DNA of 64,000 nucleotides. Source: an uncultured Clostridia bacterium (GTDB lineage Bacteria > Bacillota > Clostridia > Christensenellales > Christensenellaceae). The notes under the pieces were generated by a model. The model was given only the letters and a program-made list of their open reading frames with translations, had not been told where the DNA came from and ran no database searches. Below are positions 55,593-64,000 of this stretch, piece after piece. The position numbers and the translations under genes are program-made. The stretch lies in NCBI GenBank assembly GCA_947063485.1, contig CAMSSU010000001.1, positions 60,556 to 124,555 of the forward strand, in the 5' to 3' direction. Each line of letters opens with the position of its first letter. Within the stretch, counting starts at the first letter, position 1.

Positions 55593-56670
55593 GAGAGCTA
55601 CCTCCTGTCTTGGTGAGCGCATAGAGGATGATGCCGTTGGAGATGACGATTCTGGCAACTTCCGAGAGGTTTCCTTCGGGCAGAATCAGGTTGGCCACCG
55701 GGAGCGCCACGGCCAGCACGCCCTGGAACAGGAACGCGCCCAGGATGACGTGGGAAATCCGGGAGCGGTTGGTGGTCGCGCCGCCGATCAGCACAGCCGC
55801 GACGCACTGGAAGCCCATCATCAGCGGCGCATTATACAGCTGCAAAAAGCCGTAGCTCTGGGCATAGACGATGATGCCGACAGCGCCCAGCGCCGTGGAG
55901 ATGACCGTTCCCAAAATGCGCATACGGTTGACGTTGATGCCCGAAGCCCGGGCAAACATGGGGTTATTGCCCACGGCGCTCATGGCCATGCCCTTTTTGG
56001 AGCGCAGGAACAGCCACATAAGCAGGCAGGCGCCCAGGAAGAAGAGCACCAGGCCGGTGGGGAAATACACGCCGTTTTCTCCGCCGATGTAGAAGCCGCC
56101 GGCGTTATTGAGCACAGAGCCAAAGGAAGTTTCCAGGCCGATGGTGTTGCGCAGGCCCTCGCCGCCCAGCGGCCAGATGAGCTCGCCGCTCGTAAAGGGG
56201 AGCACCAGCCACATGATGTTCATAAAGGCGATGATGGAGAAGCCGACATAGGTCGAGACGGTCATCTCGTCGCCCTTGACGCGGTTGAGCAAAATGCCGT
56301 AGCCCCAGCCGATGAGGGAGGAGAATATCACGCCCAGCAAAATGGCGACGATCAGCGCCATCCAGGGCGCGAACCAGCCAAGAGCCGGGTTAGTCGCGAT
56401 GCCAAGCTGAATCGAGATGAGCGCGCCCAGCAGCCCGCCGACGATGCCCAGCGAGATGCCGAAGTTCAGCCCGATGCCGCTCTGCACGGCCGGAACCATA
56501 GCCAGAACGAGAATGCCATACATCGCGCCGCGGTTGATGACATCGCCGATCAGCCCGGGGATAGAGAGACCCAGCGGCCCGGCAGAAAAGAGCAGCAGCA
56601 GGAAGAAGCTGATGATGATAATTCTGGGAAGGCCGATTTTCTGATAGAGTTTCTTGATTTTTTCGCCCAT
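55585..56670 (-). CDS. ABC importer permease
   Basis: First permease, 361 residues, with about ten membrane helices and the family motif ASGINVNRMRILGTVISTAL (about 243-262) that contacts the ATPase. It follows the ATPase gene by 2 nt and overlaps the second permease by 8 nt. Similar to BPD_transp_2 permeases of ribose, galactose and nucleoside importers; the sugar cannot be told from sequence. Confidence 0.92.
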   Translation of the reverse strand: MGEKIKKLYQKIGLPRIIIISFFLLLLFSAGPLGLSIPGLIGDVINRGAMYGILVLAMVPAVQSGIGLNFGISLGIVGGLLGALISIQLGIATNPALGWFAPWMALIVAILLGVIFSSLIGWGYGILLNRVKGDEMTVSTYVGFSIIAFMNIMWLVLPFTSGELIWPLGGEGLRNTIGLETSFGSVLNNAGGFYIGGENGVYFPTGLVLFFLGACLLMWLFLRSKKGMAMSAVGNNPMFARASGINVNRMRILGTVISTALGAVGIIVYAQSYGFLQLYNAPLMMGFQCVAAVLIGGATTNRSRISHVILGAFLFQGVLAVALPVANLILPEGNLSEVARIVISNGIILYALTKTGGSSRE

Positions 56671-56672
56671 GT

Positions 56673-58259
56673 CTAATTGCCTCCTTCCACTTTGCTGCCA
56701 GACATTGCGAGGCCAAATTCGGCGTCCGGCGCATCCGGGCTCATGATGCTGGCCAGCTTGCCGTCGCTGATGATGGCAATGCGATCGCAGATTGAGCGCA
56801 GCTCCACCAGCTCAGACGAGACGACGATGATCGTCTTGCCCATTTCGCGGTTGATTTTGGCCAAATATTCCAGCACGAGCTTTTTCGCGCCGATATCGAT
56901 GCCGCGGGTGGGCTCGGAGACGATGAGCACATCCGGATCCATGGTCAGCGCCCGGGCCAGGCAGACCTTTTGCTGGTTGCCGCCCGAGAGATCTCCTGCG
57001 TGCTGGCGCGGGCCAGTGCAGCGGATATCCAGCAGCTTGATCATCTCGTTTGCGTGGGCACGGATTTTTTTGGTATCCATCATGCCGAATTTCAGGAACT
57101 GCTTTTTGATCTGGATGGCAGAAAAGACGATATTTTCCTCGATGCTCTCGTCCAGCAGCAGGCCGACGCCCCGGCGGTCTTCGGAAACCGAAGCAATGCC
57201 ATTACGCAGCGCCTCACCCAGGTTGTTCAGATTGAGCTTTTTGCCAAAAACTTCCACTGTCCCGGAGGATTCGTAGATGCCCATGATGCCATTGGGAATG
57301 CCGATTTTGCCCTGGCCGGCCAGGCCGCCAATGCCGAAGATCTCTCCCTTGCGGATATCCAGATCCACCCCTTTGACCATCTCGCCCGGCATGGCCACGC
57401 AGAAATCCCGGATTTTCACGGCAATATCGTTTTCATCGATAGAGCGGGAGTCCTCCTCCGCGGCATCCACCAGCTTTTCCACTTTGCGGCCGATCATCAG
57501 CTCTGCGATGTCCGTAACGCTGGTATCGGCGATCTCTTTATGCGCGACGAACTCGCCGTCCCGCAGGATGGTAACCGAATCGGCGACGGCCATAACCTCA
57601 TCCAGACGGTGTGTGATGAAGATGATGGCAATGCCGCTCTCGGCAATTTTTTTCATGGTTTGCAGAAGGTTTTCTGCCTCTGTTTCGGTGAGCACGGCCG
57701 TCGGCTCGTCGAACACCAAAAGCTTGATGCCGGTTTTATCGATCTCCCGGGCAATCTCAACAAACTGCATATACCCGACGGGCATCCCGCGGATATATTC
57801 CTCTTCGCTGACGCCCAGCCCGACGGTATCCAGCGCCTTGCGGGCGTCTTTTGCCATCGCCTCGGAATCCAGCGTCTCCATCTGTTTGCCAAAGATGCGG
57901 CTGGCCAGATTCGGGCGGCTGATCTCCCGGCCGATTTTGATGTTTTCCGTGATGGTAAAGCCGGGGATGAGCATGAACTCCTGGTGCACCATGCCGATGC
58001 CGTATTCGATCGCCTCATGCGGGGCGCGAATGGCGGCAGGCTGTCCGCCGATCTCAACCGTCCCCTCAAAGCCGCCTGTGGAGTGGATGACGGGCATGCC
58101 AAACAGGATGTTCATCAGCGTGGATTTGCCGGCGCCGTTTTCCCCCATGAGCGCATGGATTTCCCCAGGCTTAACGGCCAGGGAAACATCTTTGAGCACC
58201 CGGTTGCCAAAATACTCTTTGGAGATGTTGTCCATTTTCAGGACATATTGGGTTTCCAA
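56673..58259 (-). CDS. Double-domain ABC importer ATPase
   Basis: Energises the importer with two fused ABC domains in 528 residues. A TTG start is supported by AAAGGAGG 7 nt upstream. Domain 1 has Walker A GENGAGKST (about 39-47), a degenerate signature MPVGYMQFVEIA and Walker B VFDEPTA. Domain 2 has a weak nucleotide loop GLAGQGKIG (about 317-325) but a perfect signature LSGGNQQKVCLARAL (about 428-442) and Walker B VLIVSEPTRGIDIG. This asymmetry is usual for RbsA/NupO-type ATPases. Confidence 0.93.
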   Translation of the reverse strand: METQYVLKMDNISKEYFGNRVLKDVSLAVKPGEIHALMGENGAGKSTLMNILFGMPVIHSTGGFEGTVEIGGQPAAIRAPHEAIEYGIGMVHQEFMLIPGFTITENIKIGREISRPNLASRIFGKQMETLDSEAMAKDARKALDTVGLGVSEEEYIRGMPVGYMQFVEIAREIDKTGIKLLVFDEPTAVLTETEAENLLQTMKKIAESGIAIIFITHRLDEVMAVADSVTILRDGEFVAHKEIADTSVTDIAELMIGRKVEKLVDAAEEDSRSIDENDIAVKIRDFCVAMPGEMVKGVDLDIRKGEIFGIGGLAGQGKIGIPNGIMGIYESSGTVEVFGKKLNLNNLGEALRNGIASVSEDRRGVGLLLDESIEENIVFSAIQIKKQFLKFGMMDTKKIRAHANEMIKLLDIRCTGPRQHAGDLSGGNQQKVCLARALTMDPDVLIVSEPTRGIDIGAKKLVLEYLAKINREMGKTIIVVSSELVELRSICDRIAIISDGKLASIMSPDAPDAEFGLAMSGSKVEGGN

Positions 58260-58336
58260 CGGAATACCTCCTTTATATCATATAGTAAAAACTGTTTTAA
58301 AGCCTTTTTGGTGGCTGTGGTTTGGAAAGATAAAAT

Positions 58337-58369
58337 AAAATCTGTCGGCTTGTACGGCAAGCCGACAGA
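58337..58369 (-). terminator. Hairpin between binding-protein and ATPase genes
   Basis: TCTGTCGGCTTG at 58341-58352 pairs exactly with CAAGCCGACAGA at 58358-58369; on the minus strand TTTTATTTT follows. A partial terminator that would keep the binding protein more abundant than the membrane parts is a common device. Confidence 0.8.
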
Positions 58370-58391
58370 CCTTATTCGCTGTCAAAGATTT

Positions 58392-59585
58392 TTACTTGGA
58401 AAAATCGACATAATCGCACATGATGGAGAAGTAGTTCTTATAAACTTCGCCCGTCTCCTCGTCGTCGAGGTTGCGGATGGAAGCCTTATCTTCACCGCCG
58501 GCGATCTTCTTGATGATGCCGAGCAGAACTTCCTCATCCAGCGTGCCGTTGGTGCGGCCTTCGCAGAACTCGATGCCATATTCAACGCCAGCCTGAACCA
58601 TCAGCATGTTGACCGGGATCGGCCAAGTGGACATTCTGCTTTCCTGGCCGACAGCTGTCAGCTTCTCTTTGATCTGGGAGAGCATGTAGTCGACGTCGCC
58701 CTCGTGGCCGGTAACATCGATGCTCAGCGCTGCGGGATAGCCGTGATACGGGCTCGGGCAGCACTGCTGCGGGAAGATAGCGCCCTGCTGGGAAATGGAG
58801 ACGATAAGCGGCTCCATCATAGCGCAGTTGGTCGCGAAGAAAGCGGTATCCTTGCCGTATTTCTCAACCTGACGCGGAACATCCTCCAGGATGAACTGCT
58901 GTGCGCCGGAGACGCCAGCGTCGCTGGTCGGGTCGGGAGCGTTGACATCAACATACTCCAGGCCAAGCTCCTGGCACTTCGCGATCATCTTCTCGCGACG
59001 TGCGGCGATGGTGGAGTAGGAAAGGTGGCGGGCGAAGGAATAGTGGATGAACGTCTTTGCGCCCATATCAGCAGCCTTCTGAACAATGGCATCGCCCGTC
59101 AGAATCTCCTCGATGGAAAGGATGATATCCGCCTTGCTGGAGATGACGCCGGGATCCTCGCCGGGAACACCGCAGATGATCAGGATGTCGGGGCGGGTCT
59201 CGCGCACCTTATCGATGGCAGCGGAAGCGCCGGGGATGGCCTGAACAAATACGATGACCTTCACTTCCGGATCCGAAGCCAGCGCAACGAGGTTGGCGAT
59301 GACGGTTTCGGTCTCGGTTGTAAAGTTGTCGGGGTAGGTTGCGGTAATGACATTGTCATAGGTCGCAGCCATTTTCTGAGCAGCCTGATATTCCTCTTCG
59401 CCCTGGGAGACAGTGCCGGTGTAGATGGCGATCTTATAGGGCTCGGCATCGCCTTGGCTGTCGTCCGGAGTGTTTGCGGATTCAGAAGGCTCGTTGCTCG
59501 GAGTTTCGGGGGCGCTGGAGCGGCATGCTGCAAACGAGAATACCATGACAAGCGCCAGAAGCAAACAAGTGAGTTTCTTCATCAT
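58392..59585 (-). CDS. DUF3798 substrate-binding lipoprotein
   Basis: Probable receptor of the ABC importer. The ATG at 59585 after GGAGG gives 397 residues: a lipoprotein signal (KKLTCLLLALVMVFSFAAC, modified Cys near residue 21), a Ser/Pro/Glu-rich linker, then a periplasmic-binding-protein-like fold starting PYKIAIYTGTVSQGEEEY (about residue 49). This matches the DUF3798 family, for which no ligand is established. It is the first gene of the minus-strand ABC operon. Confidence 0.88.
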   Translation of the reverse strand: MMKKLTCLLLALVMVFSFAACRSSAPETPSNEPSESANTPDDSQGDAEPYKIAIYTGTVSQGEEEYQAAQKMAATYDNVITATYPDNFTTETETVIANLVALASDPEVKVIVFVQAIPGASAAIDKVRETRPDILIICGVPGEDPGVISSKADIILSIEEILTGDAIVQKAADMGAKTFIHYSFARHLSYSTIAARREKMIAKCQELGLEYVDVNAPDPTSDAGVSGAQQFILEDVPRQVEKYGKDTAFFATNCAMMEPLIVSISQQGAIFPQQCCPSPYHGYPAALSIDVTGHEGDVDYMLSQIKEKLTAVGQESRMSTWPIPVNMLMVQAGVEYGIEFCEGRTNGTLDEEVLLGIIKKIAGGEDKASIRNLDDEETGEVYKNYFSIMCDYVDFSK

Positions 59586-59903
59586 TCTGGTTTTCCTCCA
59601 AATTATATTTTTGCGCATTTGCGCAAAGAATCAAAACAATATACCAAATAAAGGAAAAATATTTATTAGATATATAGCGTATCGTATCACAACTCGCAGA
59701 GTTTGTCCATAAAAAAACAAACTTTTGAGAAATTTTTCGTGAATAACTGCAATTTTGCACGGAACAAAATGCGGGAAACGCCGATATAAAAGCAATAGCA
59801 TCGCCAATTTTGCATGTTGGGAAATGAAAAAATGCAGAATGAGGGCAAGCCATAAAAACGCGCTTATCAAATAGGGGGGTGTTTTGCCGCCCGGCGCATC
59901 CGT
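59586..59903. promoter_or_regulatory. Upstream region of the DUF3798 ABC operon
   Basis: No gene. For the minus strand, TTGTGA (plus 59687-59692) and TAATAA (plus 59663-59668) make a possible promoter. TTGCGCA at 59611-59617 and TGCGCAA at 59620-59626 form a palindrome just ahead of the ribosome-binding site, of the type bound by LacI-family proteins. GTTTGT at 59701-59706 and ACAAAC at 59717-59722 form another dyad. The region is AT-rich. Confidence 0.45.
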
Positions 59904-59941
59904 AAAAACAAAAGGCCTCCCGTGGGAAGCCTTTTGTTTTT
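59904..59941 (-). terminator. Terminator of the FGGY kinase gene
   Basis: ACAAAAGGC and GCCTTTTGT pair with an inner TCCC/GGGA stem; A and T runs on both sides. Confidence 0.85.
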
Positions 59942-59955
59942 ATTGGGCAAATAAA

Positions 59956-61464
59956 TTACTGCGCCATTGCGTCGAACAGCTCGACCTGCGCCTCATAGCC
60001 CTTGCGGTAGAGTTCCAGGATCTTCTTGTATTTCTCGTGGTTCTCCATGTTGGGCGTATTGTGCGCGCTGATAGCATGGAACTTGCGGACAGCGCTGTAA
60101 TCCTCGTAAATGCCAAGGGCAATGCCGCCCATGATGGCCGCGCCGACCGTGGCGACTTCATCCATGTATTTGAGCGTTACCAGCTCGACGCCCATGATAT
60201 CCGAGAAAATCTGGCGGACCACATCGCTCTTGGCCAGGCCGCCGACCATGGTGAGCTTTTTGAAATCGTAGTGCTCGCGGATGCCTTCCAAAATCAGGGC
60301 GATGTTGAAGCCGATGCCCTCGACCACTGCACGCAGCAGGTCTGCACGGGTGTTGGCCAGCGTGATGCCAAGGAAAGAGCCCTTTGCCTTGGGGTTATAG
60401 AACGGGTCGCGCTCGCCTTTGAGCAGCGGGAGGAACAGAACGCCGTTTGCCCCCAGAGGAGCCGAAGCGACTTCCTCGTTGATATAGTCGTATGCGCTCT
60501 TGCCGTTTTCCTCTGCCAGCTTCTGCTCGATTTTGCACAGCTCGTTTTTCACCCAGCCATAGGCCGAGCCCGAAGCCATGGTCATGCCGCCCATCATGCT
60601 GGCGCCTTCAGGCAGATAGCTGGAGTGATAGCCAACGCCTTCTTTTGCCGGGACGACGGCGCTGATGCCGGCGGAGGAACCGCCCGTCAGGCAGGCATCG
60701 CCGATGCCGATGTTGCCCGCGCCGATGGAGGAGCAGGTCGCGTCGCCTGTGCCGATGACCAGCTTGGTGCCCGGGAACAGGCCGCACTGCTCGGAAAGCG
60801 CGCCGCTGGGAACTTCGCCGACGATATCCGTGCAGGCATGAAGCTCTGGCATCATCTCTTCCGTGATGCCGGCGGCCTTGAGGCAGTCCTCGCTCCAGAT
60901 GCTCTGGGCGAGATCCAGCGTGCCCATGCTGTTGGCCATGGAATATTCGCAGACGAAGCTGCCCGTCAGGCGAAGGATGATATAGTCGCTGGGGGTTGCC
61001 AGCATTTTATAGGTTTTTGCAAACGCTTCGGGGCGGTTGCGCTTGAGCCAGAGAAGCTTGGGCAGGCTCTGCTCGGTGCGCATGATGCCCTCGCCGCCAT
61101 ATGTCAGATACTGCTCCGGGATGAGCTCTGTCAGCTCGTTGGCCTCTTTTTCCGCGCGCATATCCTGCCAGATGATGGCCGGGTAAGTCGGCTTGCCGTC
61201 TTTATCCACGGGAATGCAGTTGGGGAACGTGCCGTCGAAGGAGACGCAGAGTACGTTTTTGATATCGATGCCCTTGAGCAGCTCCCGGTTGCCCGTGCAG
61301 AATGCGTTCCACCAATCCTCGGGATCCTGTTCTGCCCAGGTGGAATTGGAGTGGTTGGTGTGGTAGGGAGTGGTGATGGTGCTGATAAACTGGCCATCTG
61401 TGTTGAAAAGGGACGCCTTATCGGCGCTTGTGCCGAAGTCATGCGCCAAGATGTACTGTTCCAT
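59956..61464 (-). CDS. FGGY-family carbohydrate kinase
   Basis: Phosphorylates a sugar or polyol with ATP. The 502 residues show the ASKHA fold: the N-terminal phosphate motif AHDFGTSADKASLF (about 7-20), TWAEQDPEDWW (about 42-52), a second phosphate motif IGTGDATCSSIGAG (about 238-251), and the C-terminal FGGY-type VVEGIGFNIALILE and VGGLAKSDVVRQIFSDIMG (about 409-427). It lies directly upstream, on the same strand, of the DUF3798 importer, so it probably traps the imported substrate. Xylulose, ribulose or AI-2-like substrates are all possible. Confidence 0.9.
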   Translation of the reverse strand: MEQYILAHDFGTSADKASLFNTDGQFISTITTPYHTNHSNSTWAEQDPEDWWNAFCTGNRELLKGIDIKNVLCVSFDGTFPNCIPVDKDGKPTYPAIIWQDMRAEKEANELTELIPEQYLTYGGEGIMRTEQSLPKLLWLKRNRPEAFAKTYKMLATPSDYIILRLTGSFVCEYSMANSMGTLDLAQSIWSEDCLKAAGITEEMMPELHACTDIVGEVPSGALSEQCGLFPGTKLVIGTGDATCSSIGAGNIGIGDACLTGGSSAGISAVVPAKEGVGYHSSYLPEGASMMGGMTMASGSAYGWVKNELCKIEQKLAEENGKSAYDYINEEVASAPLGANGVLFLPLLKGERDPFYNPKAKGSFLGITLANTRADLLRAVVEGIGFNIALILEGIREHYDFKKLTMVGGLAKSDVVRQIFSDIMGVELVTLKYMDEVATVGAAIMGGIALGIYEDYSAVRKFHAISAHNTPNMENHEKYKKILELYRKGYEAQVELFDAMAQ

Positions 61465-61608
61465 GATGTTTTCCTCTCATTATTTATTTTTTCCCAGATT
61501 TTTTATATATTCGCGATCGCCGGCTGTTTTCCTTTTTTTGAGCGGTTATTTCATAAAAAAAGTGCGGGCCTCATAGGATCTACAAACACCGTAAAAGGGG
61601 ACGGAACA

Positions 61609-61860
61609 ATGAAGGCTTATATAGAGGAGAGAGTGCTGGGCATTGCAAACTATATTCTCGAGACGGGCGCGACAGTGCGCAGCGCCGCCGGCAAATTTAA
61701 AATCAGCAAATCCACCGTGCACAAGGATGTAACCGAGCGGCTGGGCGAGCTCAACCCGGCGCTGGCGCGGCAGGTGCGCCAGGTGCTGCAGAAAAATATG
61801 GATGAGCGCCATATCCGCGGCGGCGAGGCCACCAGAAAGCGCTACTGCCAGCAGGCATAG
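61609..61860 (+). CDS. spoIIID: Sporulation transcription factor SpoIIID
   Basis: DNA-binding regulator of the sigma-E mother-cell programme. The true start is the ATG at 61609 after AAAAGGGG, giving 83 residues; a very long open frame upstream is only the antisense shadow of the kinase. The helix-turn-helix reads TVRSAAGKFKISKSTVHKDVTERL (split at about 22-45), followed by the basic tail ERHIRGGEATRKRY. It marks the organism as belonging to a spore-forming lineage. Confidence 0.95.
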   Translation: MKAYIEERVLGIANYILETGATVRSAAGKFKISKSTVHKDVTERLGELNPALARQVRQVLQKNMDERHIRGGEATRKRYCQQA

Positions 61861-61950
61861 GCCGGCGGGATGCAGAGCGGCCGGCTCTGTTGCTGCGCAC
61901 AGCGGCAAAAAGACAGACAAGCGCCGGGCATACGGGCGCGCAAAATAATA

Positions 61951-61987
61951 AAAAAGCAAGGCAGCCATGATTTGGCCGCCTTGCTTT
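61951..61987 (-). terminator. Terminator of the gmd-rmd operon
   Basis: AAAGCAAGGC and GCCTTGCTTT pair with GCC/GGC inside; the minus strand ends in TTTTTTATTATTTT. Confidence 0.85.
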
Positions 61988-61994
61988 GATTGCA

Positions 61995-62936
61995 TTATTG
62001 CCGGACAGCCTCGCGCCAATAGCGGAGCGTGTCGCCCAGCGTCTGTTCCAGGGGAACGGCTGGCTCCCAGCCGGTATCCTGCTGAAGACGGGAAATATCC
62101 GCCTCGATGATGGGAATATCCACGGGCCGCAGACGCGCCGGATCCACCTGCACGGTGATCTGCGCGGAGGAGAGCGCGACGATTTTTTCCAGAAGCTCGG
62201 AAATGGCGATGGCCTTCCCGCTTCCTACATTATATACCTCTCCGGGTTTGCCGTGTTCCAGCAGCAGCGCATAGGCGCGCACTACATCGCGCACATCTGT
62301 AAAATCGCGCTTGGCGCTGAGGTTGCCTACCTGGAGCACAGGCTGGCAAAGGCCTGCTTCAATTTCCGCTATCTGTTTGCAGAAGCTGGCCACGACAAAC
62401 ATAGGGTTTTGCGCAGGGCCCACATGGTTGAACGCGCGCACCATCATCACATCCAGATCATAGGCATCCGCATAGATTTTGCCCAGCATATCCTGGCAGG
62501 CTTTGGTTGCCGCGTAGATGTTGCCGGGGCGCATGGGCGTTTGCTCGCCCACAGGGCATTCATCCAGATGAATATGCCCATACTGCTCGCCCGAGCCAAT
62601 GAGCAGAACTCTGGGCTTTTTCTCCAGCGCCCGCACCGCTTCGAGGACATTGACAGCGCCTTTGATATTCACGTCGATGGTCAGCCCCGGGTTTTTCCAG
62701 GAGAGCGCGACCGAGCTCTGCGCCGCCAGATGCACGAGATAATCCGGCGCGAACTCGCAGAGCACAGCCGAAATGGCATCGGGGTTTAGGATATCCAGGT
62801 CGTAAACGGACACGCCGTCTTTGGCGATTGTCTCCTGCGGCATTTTGGATGCGCCGACCGTCCAGCCAAGGCGCAGCATTTCATCCATGAGATGCCCGCC
62901 CACAAAGCCGGCGGCGCCGATGATAAAAGCTTTCAT
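61995..62936 (-). CDS. rmd: GDP-6-deoxy-D-mannose reductase
   Basis: Reduces GDP-4-dehydro-6-deoxy-D-mannose to GDP-D-rhamnose. The 313-residue SDR protein starts with the dinucleotide motif GAAGFVGGHL (about 7-16), then HLAAQSSVALSWKNP (about 71-85), the catalytic YAATK (about 146-150), RAFNHVGPAQNP and RDFTDVRDVVRAY, which fit RMD rather than GDP-L-fucose synthase. Start at ATG 62936; the upstream extension overlaps gmd. It is 11 nt after gmd. Confidence 0.92.
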   Translation of the reverse strand: MKAFIIGAAGFVGGHLMDEMLRLGWTVGASKMPQETIAKDGVSVYDLDILNPDAISAVLCEFAPDYLVHLAAQSSVALSWKNPGLTIDVNIKGAVNVLEAVRALEKKPRVLLIGSGEQYGHIHLDECPVGEQTPMRPGNIYAATKACQDMLGKIYADAYDLDVMMVRAFNHVGPAQNPMFVVASFCKQIAEIEAGLCQPVLQVGNLSAKRDFTDVRDVVRAYALLLEHGKPGEVYNVGSGKAIAISELLEKIVALSSAQITVQVDPARLRPVDIPIIEADISRLQQDTGWEPAVPLEQTLGDTLRYWREAVRQ

Positions 62937-62947
62937 CTTTTCCTCGC

Positions 62948-63985
62948 TTAATTCTTCAGGCTGTTTACTTTCATTTCCTGCTGAACCAGAGCGTAATCGT
63001 GATCCACCATGCGGGCAACCAGCTCGGCGAAGGAGATCTTGCGCTCCCACCCCAGTGTTTTCTCGGCCTTGCTGGGATCGCCCAGCAGCAATTCGACTTC
63101 CGCCGGGCGGAAGAAGCGGGGGTTGACCTTGACCAGCGTTTTTCCAGTTGCCTTCTCAATGCCGACTTCGTCTACGCCGTTGCCCTTCCATTCTAGCTCC
63201 ATGCCCAGGCGGGCGAAGGCGGTATCCACAAATTCGCGGACGGTGCGCGTCTCGCCTGTGGCGACGACATAGTCATCCGGATTGTCCTGCTGGAGCATGA
63301 GATACATGGCATAGACATAGTCCTTGGAATGGCCCCAGTCCCGCTTGGCATCCATATTGCCCAGCTCCAGGCAGTCCTGAAGCCCCAGCTTGATGCGGGC
63401 GGCGGCATGGGTGATTTTTCTGGTAACAAATTCCAGGCCCCTGCGCTCGGATTCGTGGTTGAACAAAATGCCTGAGCAGGCGAACAAGCCATAGCTTTCG
63501 CGGTAGTTCTTAGTGATCCAGTGCCCATAGAGCTTGGCCACGCCGTAGGGGCTTCTGGGATAGAAGGGAGTCGTCTCCTTCTGGGGCACTTCCTGCACCA
63601 AGCCAAACATCTCGGAGGTGGACGCCTGATAGAATTTGCAGGCGGGATTGACCAGACGGATGGCCTCCAGCATTTTGGTAACGCCGGTAGCGTCGATCTC
63701 CGCCGTAGCCAGGGGCTGTTCCCAGCTTGTCGCCACGAAAGATTGGGCGGCGAGGTTATAGACTTCGTCTGCCTGGGAGATGCGCATGGCGTTTGCCAGC
63801 GAGACGAGATCCGTCATATCTGCATAGATAAAATGCAGCTTATCCACCAAATGCGCGACATTGCCGTAATCTACTACACTTTTTCTGCGCATCAGGCCAT
63901 AGACTTCATAGCCCTTTTCCAGCAGCAGTTCTGCCAGATACGAGCCATCCTGGCCGGTGATTCCCGTGATCAGTGCATGTTTCAT
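62948..63985 (-). CDS. gmd: GDP-mannose 4,6-dehydratase
   Basis: Makes GDP-4-dehydro-6-deoxy-D-mannose from GDP-mannose. The 345-residue protein has [19 protein letters not shown] (within residues 8-26), NLAAQSFV, the catalytic triad in STSEMFG and SPYGVAK (about 122-128 and 148-154), and FNHESERRG. With rmd it supplies GDP-D-rhamnose for a surface glycan. GAAGGAGC precedes its ATG; the operon may extend past the window end. spoIIID lies next to the pair. Confidence 0.97.
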   Translation of the reverse strand: MKHALITGITGQDGSYLAELLLEKGYEVYGLMRRKSVVDYGNVAHLVDKLHFIYADMTDLVSLANAMRISQADEVYNLAAQSFVATSWEQPLATAEIDATGVTKMLEAIRLVNPACKFYQASTSEMFGLVQEVPQKETTPFYPRSPYGVAKLYGHWITKNYRESYGLFACSGILFNHESERRGLEFVTRKITHAAARIKLGLQDCLELGNMDAKRDWGHSKDYVYAMYLMLQQDNPDDYVVATGETRTVREFVDTAFARLGMELEWKGNGVDEVGIEKATGKTLVKVNPRFFRPAEVELLLGDPSKAEKTLGWERKISFAELVARMVDHDYALVQQEMKVNSLKN

Positions 63986-64000
63986 TGATGTTGCTCCTTC

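Noticed and set aside
56970..59651. An 893-codon plus-strand frame opposite the ABC ATPase and DUF3798 genes
   Set aside because: Crosses two well-supported minus-strand genes and their spacer, with no recognisable domain.
59884..61608. A 658-codon plus-strand frame opposite the FGGY kinase that runs into spoIIID
   Set aside because: The part before 61609 is antisense to the kinase; only the last 83 codons match SpoIIID, and they have their own ribosome-binding site.

Overview
The window looks like a chromosome segment of a strictly anaerobic, spore-forming member of the Bacillota, class Clostridia. The evidence is a large SRP RNA with an Alu domain, the sporulation regulator SpoIIID, pyruvate:ferredoxin oxidoreductase, a GGGtGRT protein with a NifU-like partner, a Rex-family regulator, PduL used outside a microcompartment, strong Shine-Dalgarno sites and a GC-rich coding sequence with AT-rich promoters. 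The genus cannot be named from the sequence alone. No phage, insertion sequence, CRISPR array, tRNA or rRNA was seen.

Layout. 1-2.5 kb: rpiB (5' end outside the window), upp and purA. 2.6-14 kb: one long co-directional cluster, fumC-hdrB-hdrC-hdrA-flxD-flxC-flxB-flxA-[fumarate-reductase-type FeS protein]-[fumarate-reductase-type flavoprotein]-[small PQ-loop-like membrane protein]-rex. 14-17.7 kb: a TetR regulator with its operator, a flavodoxin-fold protein, the SRP RNA, GrpB-family and methyltransferase genes. 17.7-19.5 kb: the GGGtGRT/NifU-like pair on the minus strand. 19.7-24 kb: aminotransferase-tyrS, a YigZ-family gene and ilvE. 24-29 kb: a membrane-anchored CARDB-like surface protein, a 129-bp tandem repeat, a glutamate-5-kinase-like gene and an MFS transporter. 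29-34.3 kb: PFOR and a polysaccharide deacetylase. 34.5-36.6 kb: a cytidylate-kinase-like gene, thyA and folA. 36.6-46 kb: small membrane and housekeeping genes, a LysR/EamA divergent pair, pduL, alkD, trmO and pepT. 46-54 kb: a P-type ATPase, an M29 aminopeptidase, a small transaldolase, an AEC transporter, a GNAT enzyme and nagB. 54-61.5 kb: an ABC importer with a DUF3798 binding protein, two permeases and a double ATPase, with an FGGY kinase. 61.6-64 kb: spoIIID, then rmd and gmd for GDP-D-rhamnose.

The most interesting region is the 2.6-14 kb cluster. It joins all the parts of a cytosolic NADH-fed, HdrA-type flavin-bifurcating complex (FlxABCD-HdrABC) to a soluble fumarate-reductase pair, with fumarase as the first gene and a divergent Rex-family NADH sensor as the last. 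Read together, it predicts NADH-dependent fumarate reduction coupled to ferredoxin reduction, with no membrane anchor and no quinone. The complete hdrB-type CCG protein plus a separate FeS subunit resembles a split version of the TfrB subunit of methanogen thiol:fumarate reductase. This coupling is inference; the gene content and order are seen directly.

Other points worth a second look are the DUF3798 importer/FGGY kinase system, whose permease contains an internal 66-residue repeat; the 129-bp tandem repeat carrying TATAAT boxes and conserved hairpins; and several precise operator/promoter overlaps.
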